In this document: piece by piece, positions 4,449 to 9,537 of the stretch
Layout: each line of letters begins with the position of its first letter
Position numbering within the stretch: the first letter of the stretch is position 1
Source of the DNA: Granulicella sp. UBA5172
GTDB lineage: Bacteria; Acidobacteriota; Terriglobia; Terriglobales; Acidobacteriaceae
Length of the DNA stretch: 9,537 nt
NCBI GenBank assembly: GCA_002413385.1
Contig: DHWW01000090.1
Coordinates: 128 to 9,664 of the forward strand
Direction of reading: 5' to 3'
Program-made: the position numbers and the translations under genes
The notes under the pieces: generated by a model
What the model saw: only the letters and a program-made list of their open reading frames with translations
Databases searched by the model: none
Told to the model about the DNA's origin: nothing

Positions 4449-6842
4449 ATGAAGAGATTGGGCTCGAGGTGGTTGCTTTTCGCAGTAATTGGCAGTGTGC
4501 TATCCGCGGCGCCAGGTTGGTCGCAAAGTTCGGCAAGGAGTCACACAGCCAAGGGCACTTCTACCAGAGCTTCCAAGCATGTTGCAGCTAAAGGCAAAGG
4601 AACGGCCTCAGCCCCTACCCGCCGGACTGTGAAGAAGCATGAGATAGGGACGAAGAGCGTTCATCGGGTGGAAAGAAGCTCCAAGAGCCATGCGCGGAGT
4701 TCACGCCTGTATACAGGCCGGGCCCACCTCCCCGCAGCTACCGTTGTGAGTCGTCGGTTGAATAGTGCGTTTATTGCGTCTGCGACATTGCGGCCGATGG
4801 CGCAGCAGTTGGTGACGGAACGCACCGCTGTAGCTTATGCCGGTGTCGAAGCCTATGCAGCAAGACACCCAGGCGATGGTGCGGCCTCTGCCGATCTCGC
4901 AGTTGGGCATGCGTACATGCTTGACCACCGCTACGCAGATGCAGAGCATGCGTTCCATGAGGCAAATGTCCGCGGGGCTGCATTGGATGACTATGCAGAT
5001 TATCTTGAAGCACAAGCTGCAGTGGAGGGGAAGCGTCCGCAGGACGCGATTGCTCTACTAGACCACTTCGCTGACCGCCATCCCGGGAGCCTGTTCGATA
5101 GTACCGCCCCAATTTTGCTGGCGAATGCGTATCTCACGGGCGGTGACGCAGCAGGAGCGCTCCGGATATTGCAGCCATTGCAGGCCAGTTCGACGGGGAA
5201 TCATGTGGACTTCAGACGCGCTCTTGCGAAGGCGTATCAGGCGAGCGGCAACGTGGAGAAGGCTGCAACACTGTATCGCGGAATATACCTCGGCGACCCG
5301 ATCAGCCCTGAGGCCTCGGATGCGAAGACCCAGATGGCGGCTATGAACATCGCGCTATCTGCTGCGGAGCGCAAGCGGCATGCCGATGCAATGTTCAACG
5401 CGAAGCAATACGAGCAGGCCGAGGCGGAGTATCGCGCCCTACAGAAAAGTGGCAATGATCTTAGTCAATCCGATCGCGACGCCCTCGATATCTATGCTGC
5501 TGTATGCGATTTGCGCTTGAAGAGGCTAAGCGGTAAAGACGTTGAACATCTTCCCATAACAGGGGACGACAGCGCAGCCTTGAAGATTTATCTCCAGTCG
5601 GAGTTGGCACGCAATATGGGCAACACCGATGAGCATGATGCCCTGGTTCAGCGTTTGATTGCAAATTATCCGAAGAGCCGTTGGCTGGAAGAGGCACTTT
5701 ACTCTGGTGGCAACATGTATCTGATTCGTCAGAATGATGCCAAAGCAGTTGATGCATATGTAACGCTTGTCCAGAACTTTCCAATGAGTACGTATGCGCC
5801 GAGTGCGCATTGGCATGCTGCGTGGCTCAGCTACCGCCTGCGTCGCTATCCCGACGCCGCACGCCTGATGGATGAGCAGATCATGAGCTATCCAGCGGGC
5901 TCGGAGATTCCTGGTGCACTCTACTGGCGTGGCCGATTGTATGAGGATGTCGAACACGATCTTAGCCAGGCGCTGAATTACTACAGCACCCTCAATGCAG
6001 ATTATGTGAACAGCTACTATGCAATCCTCGCGCGGCAGAGAATCGCCGCCATAGGCCAGCGTGTTGCAGAGAAGCCGACCCCAACTCTGGCCTATGTGCG
6101 CGTGGTTGAGGATCCGGAGCTCACCGATGTGTTGCCGGAGAATGACCCACATCTCATCAAGGCGAGGCTGTTGGCGAATGCAGCGTTGAATGAGTACATA
6201 CGCCCAGAGATCCAACTCAGTGACACCTCCGGGCAGTGGGGAGCGTTTGCAGAGGCTCAGATCTATGAGAGCTTCGGCGAGAATACGCGCGCTATACAGG
6301 CGATGAAGCGAAGCAAAATCCAATTTTTCTCGTTACCGGTGAATGCAGTACCGATGTCCTATTGGCAACTGGTTTTTCCAAGGCCCTACTGGTCGCAACT
6401 GGAGAGCGACTCGCGAGCGAATGGACTCGACCCACACCTTGTAGCTGCGCTGATTCGGCAAGAATCAGAGTTCAACCCTCTGGCCGTGAGTCGAATGAAT
6501 GCATACGGTCTGATGCAGCTGTTACCGTCTGTTGGAAAGTCGTTGGCGAAAAAGGACGGCTTCCGGTATTTTAAGACGAGTCAACTCCTGGATCCTTCGA
6601 TCAATCTACAGCTCGGAATACAGGATTTGCGTAAGTCGATTGACCGTTATAACGGTCAGGTGGAGTATGCACTCGCTGCATATAACGCTGGTGACTCACC
6701 CGTACATCAGTGGATGTCGACCAATAACTATAAGGACATTGCAGAGTGGGTTGAGTCGATCCCGTATACGGAGACCAGGGATTATGTTGAAGGGATTCTC
6801 CGTAATCGCGAACTATATCGCGAGGTGTACGAAGGTCACTAA
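4449..6842 (+). CDS. Periplasmic lytic murein transglycosylase, Slt70-like with C-terminal GH23 domain
   Basis: A 797-residue exported enzyme expected to cut peptidoglycan between MurNAc and GlcNAc without water, leaving a 1,6-anhydro end. Residues 1-26 are a signal peptide (MKRLGSRWLLFAVIGSVLSAAPGWSQ). Residues 30-103 form an unusual basic linker with 19 Lys/Arg and only two acidic residues. The long middle (about 110-640) is made of helical TPR-like repeats (for example DHRYADAEHAFHEANV, SGNVEKAATLYRGIY, QNDAKAVDAYVTLVQNFP), comparable to the U-shaped superhelix of Slt70. The GH23 domain carries RQESEFNP with catalytic Glu 672, then NAYGLMQLLP (684-693), LDPSINLQLGIQDL and YALAAYNAG (740-748), all hallmark motifs. 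The family member Slt70 is shorter, about 620-650 residues. ATG 4449 has AGGTGG 7 bases upstream. The in-frame TTG at 4446 is less likely. Its stop is only 11 bp from the stop of the convergent permease gene, leaving no room for a terminator. It is divergent from the sigma gene. Confidence 0.94.
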   Translation: MKRLGSRWLLFAVIGSVLSAAPGWSQSSARSHTAKGTSTRASKHVAAKGKGTASAPTRRTVKKHEIGTKSVHRVERSSKSHARSSRLYTGRAHLPAATVVSRRLNSAFIASATLRPMAQQLVTERTAVAYAGVEAYAARHPGDGAASADLAVGHAYMLDHRYADAEHAFHEANVRGAALDDYADYLEAQAAVEGKRPQDAIALLDHFADRHPGSLFDSTAPILLANAYLTGGDAAGALRILQPLQASSTGNHVDFRRALAKAYQASGNVEKAATLYRGIYLGDPISPEASDAKTQMAAMNIALSAAERKRHADAMFNAKQYEQAEAEYRALQKSGNDLSQSDRDALDIYAAVCDLRLKRLSGKDVEHLPITGDDSAALKIYLQSELARNMGNTDEHDALVQRLIANYPKSRWLEEALYSGGNMYLIRQNDAKAVDAYVTLVQNFPMSTYAPSAHWHAAWLSYRLRRYPDAARLMDEQIMSYPAGSEIPGALYWRGRLYEDVEHDLSQALNYYSTLNADYVNSYYAILARQRIAAIGQRVAEKPTPTLAYVRVVEDPELTDVLPENDPHLIKARLLANAALNEYIRPEIQLSDTSGQWGAFAEAQIYESFGENTRAIQAMKRSKIQFFSLPVNAVPMSYWQLVFPRPYWSQLESDSRANGLDPHLVAALIRQESEFNPLAVSRMNAYGLMQLLPSVGKSLAKKDGFRYFKTSQLLDPSINLQLGIQDLRKSIDRYNGQVEYALAAYNAGDSPVHQWMSTNNYKDIAEWVESIPYTETRDYVEGILRNRELYREVYEGH

Positions 6843-6853
6843 CTGTGAACTGC

Positions 6854-8110
6854 CTACTCGTGGCGCAGTGCGACGACAGGATCCATCTTCGCGGCGCGTA
6901 TTGCTGGCAGAAGGCCGGAGATCATGCCAACCAGAGCAAGGATGACAAATGAGACCAGCATGATGCTGCCGGATGCTCGCAGGATGATGTCGCCGTCATG
7001 GTTTGCCGTCTTGTACATTGCAGAATATAGCGGCATCGCCGGCACCAGATACGTAGTCACGAAGGCGACGATCACTCCCGCGAGACCTGCTATAAAGGTC
7101 AGCACAAAGCTCTCTAATAAGAACTGCGCGAGGATGTCCCGTGGGCGGGCTCCGAGGGCCTTCATCAGCCCAATCTCCCGCGTACGCTCTGTGACCGAGA
7201 CGAGCATGATATTCATGACGCCCACCCCGCCAACTGCCAGCGTCATGGCACCGATGATCCCGAGCAGCACCTGAAGGGCAACCGAGAACTGTACCAATTG
7301 CTTGCCATCATCGATTGTGTCCCAGGCGCCGAGCGCCTTCTCATCTCGCGGATCAAAGTGGTCTCGCTGAGCTAGTACGGTCCTGACGGCCTGTAGCGCC
7401 CGGAGATGCAGCTCTGGTGACGACGGTTGAAAGACTATGGACTGTGGGTCGCGCTGCTGCCTCAAGGTGCGCATCGTGTCGAATGGCACGAAGACGTTCT
7501 CGTTGTCGGGGCCGTTGTTGGAGGAGTCCTGGATCTTGTTGCGGAGGACACCTATGACGGTAAAGGGCTGGCCTTCGACTTGCACGACTTCGCCTACGGG
7601 AGGATAGCCGTTGAACAGCTTTTGTGCGGCGTGCGCGCCGAAGATAATGACCTGGCGATGCTGGCTGAAGTCATCGGCCTCGAAGTACCGTCCTTGTTCG
7701 ATGTCGAGCTTACGCATGCGTCCATAGGGAAGATCGACGGCCTTGGACTGGATGTGCACGACCTTTGGTCCGTACTTCACACTGAAGACATCGTCCGACT
7801 CTCGCGAGATGGCGCTGAGGAAGGGAAGCACGTCACGGATGGCCTCCATATCGCCATCCTTCAAATGGATCTTTTGGCCGGACCGCTGTCCGCCCGCCTG
7901 CATCGAGGTCTGCCCTCCCCAGATCATGATGACGTTATGGCCGAACCCGAGGAACCCCTCCATGACTGCGTTACCAACGGCTCGACCGTAGCTGAGCAGG
8001 AGGACCACCGTGACTAATCCCCACACAATGCCCAGCATCGTAAGGCCAGAACGGAGGCGGTTGCGACGCAAGGACTCGACGGATTCGGTGAGAGCTTCGC
8101 CCAGGTTCAT
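6854..8110 (-). CDS. MacB/FtsX-type ABC transporter permease (second of pair)
   Basis: An inner-membrane protein of 418 residues with the MacB architecture. There is a cytosolic N-terminal amphipathic stretch and TM1 (about 21-42). A large periplasmic MacB_PCD domain follows (about 43-270, with FTVIGVLRNK at 183-192 and GPDNENVFVPFDTM at 200-213). TM2 is at about 274-305. The cytoplasmic coupling segment SVTERTREIGLMKALGA (305-321) is the part that contacts the ATPase. TM3 (about 330-358) and TM4 (about 381-403) complete the FtsX domain. Such permeases use ATP hydrolysis by a separate subunit to drive periplasmic movements (mechanotransmission), exporting or extracting substrates with an adaptor and an outer-membrane channel. 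It has no ATPase domain of its own, unlike E. coli MacB. ATG 8110 has GGAG 8 bases upstream. Upstream in-frame codons to 8212 overlap the previous gene's conserved end and are not used. The gap to the upstream permease is 16 bp. Confidence 0.93.
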   Translation of the reverse strand: MNLGEALTESVESLRRNRLRSGLTMLGIVWGLVTVVLLLSYGRAVGNAVMEGFLGFGHNVIMIWGGQTSMQAGGQRSGQKIHLKDGDMEAIRDVLPFLSAISRESDDVFSVKYGPKVVHIQSKAVDLPYGRMRKLDIEQGRYFEADDFSQHRQVIIFGAHAAQKLFNGYPPVGEVVQVEGQPFTVIGVLRNKIQDSSNNGPDNENVFVPFDTMRTLRQQRDPQSIVFQPSSPELHLRALQAVRTVLAQRDHFDPRDEKALGAWDTIDDGKQLVQFSVALQVLLGIIGAMTLAVGGVGVMNIMLVSVTERTREIGLMKALGARPRDILAQFLLESFVLTFIAGLAGVIVAFVTTYLVPAMPLYSAMYKTANHDGDIILRASGSIMLVSFVILALVGMISGLLPAIRAAKMDPVVALRHE

Positions 8111-8126
8111 AAAGTGATCTCCGTGA

Positions 8127-9380
8127 TTAGTCGTTGCGCAGGCATTCGATGGGTGTAAGGTTCGCGGCACGCAGTGCAGGATAGGTTCCAGCGGTAACGG
8201 TAATGCCTGCAAGCGTGGTCAGTGAGGCAATGATGGCTGTTGCCGAGATTACCGGGTGCGGAAGGAACTCAGGCAGCGGGAGCAAGCGCAGCGCCACAAT
8301 AATACCCACCCCGCACAACAGCCCAAGAGCTCCGCTTACCAGCGTGATAATGGCAGACTCCAGTAGAAACTGACGTCGAATGTCGACAGCAGTTGCTCCA
8401 AGCGCCTTGCGAACGCCAATTTCGCGGGTCCGCTCGGAGACTGCGACCAGCATAATGTTCATCACTCCAATGCCGCCAAGCGCGAGCGTGAGTATCGCTA
8501 CCGCAGCGAAGAACATCGTCATGGCATGGAAAATATTGTCGGTGAACTGCGCCTCCTCGAGTGTGTCCCACACCCAGAGCGCATCGAGATCGGTTGGGTC
8601 GAAGTGGTGTCGATTACCAAGAACCTGCCGTACCTCGTGCAGTGCTGCGATGTGCATCGAAGCGGAGACGGGCTGTACGACGATGTTGTTCACAAACCCG
8701 GGGAAGTTACCCTTGTCGTCCGGAGGAAAGTCGCGCTCCATGGCGGAGAAGGGAACGAAGAGCTGCGAATTATCAGGGCCAGATCCGTAGCTCCCGTTCT
8801 GCTGCTTGCTGCCGAGCACGCCAATCACGGTATAGGGGTAGCCCGCGATCGATATCGATTCACCAATGGCAGGTTTTCCGGGAAAGAGTTGGCGATTGGA
8901 CTCCGCACCAAGGATCACGACACGCGCTCCGTTCGCCTCGTCGTCGCTTGTCATTAACCGCCCTTGTTCGACGTGAAGGGAGCGAAAATCTTGATAGTCG
9001 GGCCACACTCCTCGAACAGCGCGGCTGGCAGCATTCCAGCGGCTCACTTCACTGACGGTCCGCTGCAATTCTGGTGAAACATGCTTGACCAGGGGGGCCC
9101 CATCCCGAATAGCTATCGCATCGTCCAGAGTGAGTGCCACATCACGCCCGGCTGCATAACCGCCAAACGGCATTGCCGTCTTCCCACCAAAGCAGATGGC
9201 GATATCGGTGCCGATGGACTTCAGATGATTGCGCTGGTCGATGCCAAAGCCGATGCCAAGTCCGACCAGCAAAATTACCGAGCTAATGCCCCAGATGATC
9301 CCAAACATGGTGAGAAAACTTCGGAGCTTGGTCTCCCACAGTGCGGAAATGGTTTGCTTGAATATCTCGAAGATTGGCAT
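8127..9380 (-). CDS. MacB/FtsX-type ABC transporter permease (first of pair)
   Basis: An inner-membrane permease of 417 residues laid out as its downstream neighbour: TM1 about 21-46, periplasmic MacB_PCD domain about 47-280 (YTVIGVLGSK 183-192, GPDNSQLFVPF 201-211), TM2 about 285-312, coupling segment VSERTREIGVRKALGAT (314-330), TM3 about 338-366 and TM4 about 378-402. Both proteins share identical or near-identical blocks, including HFDP-x-D, the W-DT pair before TM2, GGxGVMNIMLV and ERTREIG. They are paralogs from a tandem duplication and probably form one heterodimeric permease. ATG 9380 is preceded by GGGAA with 9 bases of spacing. The pair are single permeases, about half the length of the roughly 800-residue acidobacterial 'duplicated orphan permeases', so they are not members of that fused class. 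An ATPase and an adaptor protein are expected upstream, beyond the right edge, or elsewhere. The transported substrate cannot be read from the sequence. Confidence 0.94.
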   Translation of the reverse strand: MPIFEIFKQTISALWETKLRSFLTMFGIIWGISSVILLVGLGIGFGIDQRNHLKSIGTDIAICFGGKTAMPFGGYAAGRDVALTLDDAIAIRDGAPLVKHVSPELQRTVSEVSRWNAASRAVRGVWPDYQDFRSLHVEQGRLMTSDDEANGARVVILGAESNRQLFPGKPAIGESISIAGYPYTVIGVLGSKQQNGSYGSGPDNSQLFVPFSAMERDFPPDDKGNFPGFVNNIVVQPVSASMHIAALHEVRQVLGNRHHFDPTDLDALWVWDTLEEAQFTDNIFHAMTMFFAAVAILTLALGGIGVMNIMLVAVSERTREIGVRKALGATAVDIRRQFLLESAIITLVSGALGLLCGVGIIVALRLLPLPEFLPHPVISATAIIASLTTLAGITVTAGTYPALRAANLTPIECLRND

Positions 9381-9453
9381 GGTTGGAAGTTCCCGTGGCG
9401 CGTTGGGCTAAGACCTGATACGTGTCTGGGCACATTCCGGTTCCATCGCAACA

Positions 9454-9537
9454 CTAACGACCTCTGAACGCGATACGATAAGCGAGAGCATCACCAGCCC
9501 GGATGGTGAAATCGGCAGACACAGCGGACTTAAAATC
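9454..9537 (-). CDS. Possible 3' end of an unidentified minus-strand gene
   Basis: Reading the minus strand from the right edge, one frame is open for 27 codons (DFKSAVSADFTIRAGDALAY, then RIAFRGR) and stops at TAG 9456-9454. That is 73 bp before the start of the first permease. The alternating pattern looks like a terminal beta-strand of a secreted or barrel-like protein, but I cannot assign a family. A second frame on the same strand is also open from the edge for about 42 codons, to TAG 9411-9409, so the choice is uncertain. The 73-bp gap 9381-9453 shows no clear promoter or hairpin. Confidence 0.3.
   Translation of the reverse strand, partial: DFKSAVSADFTIRAGDALAYRIAFRGR

Noticed and set aside
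5526..6323. 265-codon open frame on the minus strand inside the transglycosylase gene
   Set aside because: It lies fully antisense to a strongly supported gene, its product shows no family resemblance, and it arises from the codon use of the real gene.
7427..8017. 196-codon open frame on the plus strand opposite the second permease
   Set aside because: It is antisense to conserved MacB domain sequence and has no convincing ribosome binding site or recognisable product.
8111..8212. Upstream start of the second permease at 8212
   Set aside because: It would overlap the conserved C-terminus of the first permease, while ATG 8110 has a good ribosome binding site and begins a normal MacB N-terminus.
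6854..9380. Permeases as acidobacterial duplicated orphan permease (ADOP) proteins
   Set aside because: That class is a fused protein of about 800 residues. These are two separate genes of about 418 residues each, with intact single MacB architecture.

Overview
The window looks like a stretch of chromosome from a member of the Acidobacteriota, probably the Terriglobia/Acidobacteriaceae (the group of Terriglobus, Granulicella and Edaphobacter). This is inferred from moderate-to-high GC, the style of the acyloxyacyl hydrolase and secreted proteins, and the paired MacB-type permeases. No marker gene here fixes the genus. I see no rRNA, tRNA, CRISPR array, insertion sequence, phage gene or integration scar. 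It reads as ordinary core or near-core chromosome with an emphasis on the cell envelope.

Left part, plus strand: the 3' half of a YebC/TACO1-family gene (to 412) ends at a hairpin terminator (441-463). Next comes a signal-peptide-bearing outer-membrane acyloxyacyl hydrolase of the PagL family (491-1240). Four bases later starts a monofunctional glutamate formimidoyltransferase, ftcD (1245-2201). A secreted protein of unknown function follows (2286-3278). A very strong hairpin at 3297-3333 separates it from the convergent genes on the other strand.

Middle: on the minus strand an ECF-type sigma factor (4310-3639) and its soluble zinc-binding (ZAS / zf-HC2) anti-sigma factor (3642-3373) overlap by 4 bp (GTGA). 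This is a classic sense-and-release regulatory pair. Its upstream region carries a perfect inverted repeat (AACTGG-GTG-CCAGTT, 4351-4365) and a further half-site. Transcribed divergently, 138 bp away, is a large periplasmic Slt70-like lytic transglycosylase (4449-6842) with a long basic linker, a helical-repeat body and a GH23 catalytic domain.

Right part, minus strand: two MacB/FtsX-type ABC transporter permeases (9380-8127, then 8110-6854) are separated by only 16 bp. They share the same architecture and several identical motifs, so they probably form a heterodimeric permease. Their ATPase is not in the window. Upstream of them, a short open frame ending at 9454 may be the tail of another minus-strand gene.

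The genes do not form one obvious new system. The best leads are the cysteine/histidine spacing of the anti-sigma factor, which suggests redox sensing, the symmetrical element in front of the sigma gene, the apparently substituted catalytic acid of the PagL-like enzyme, and the conserved-looking secreted protein of unknown function.
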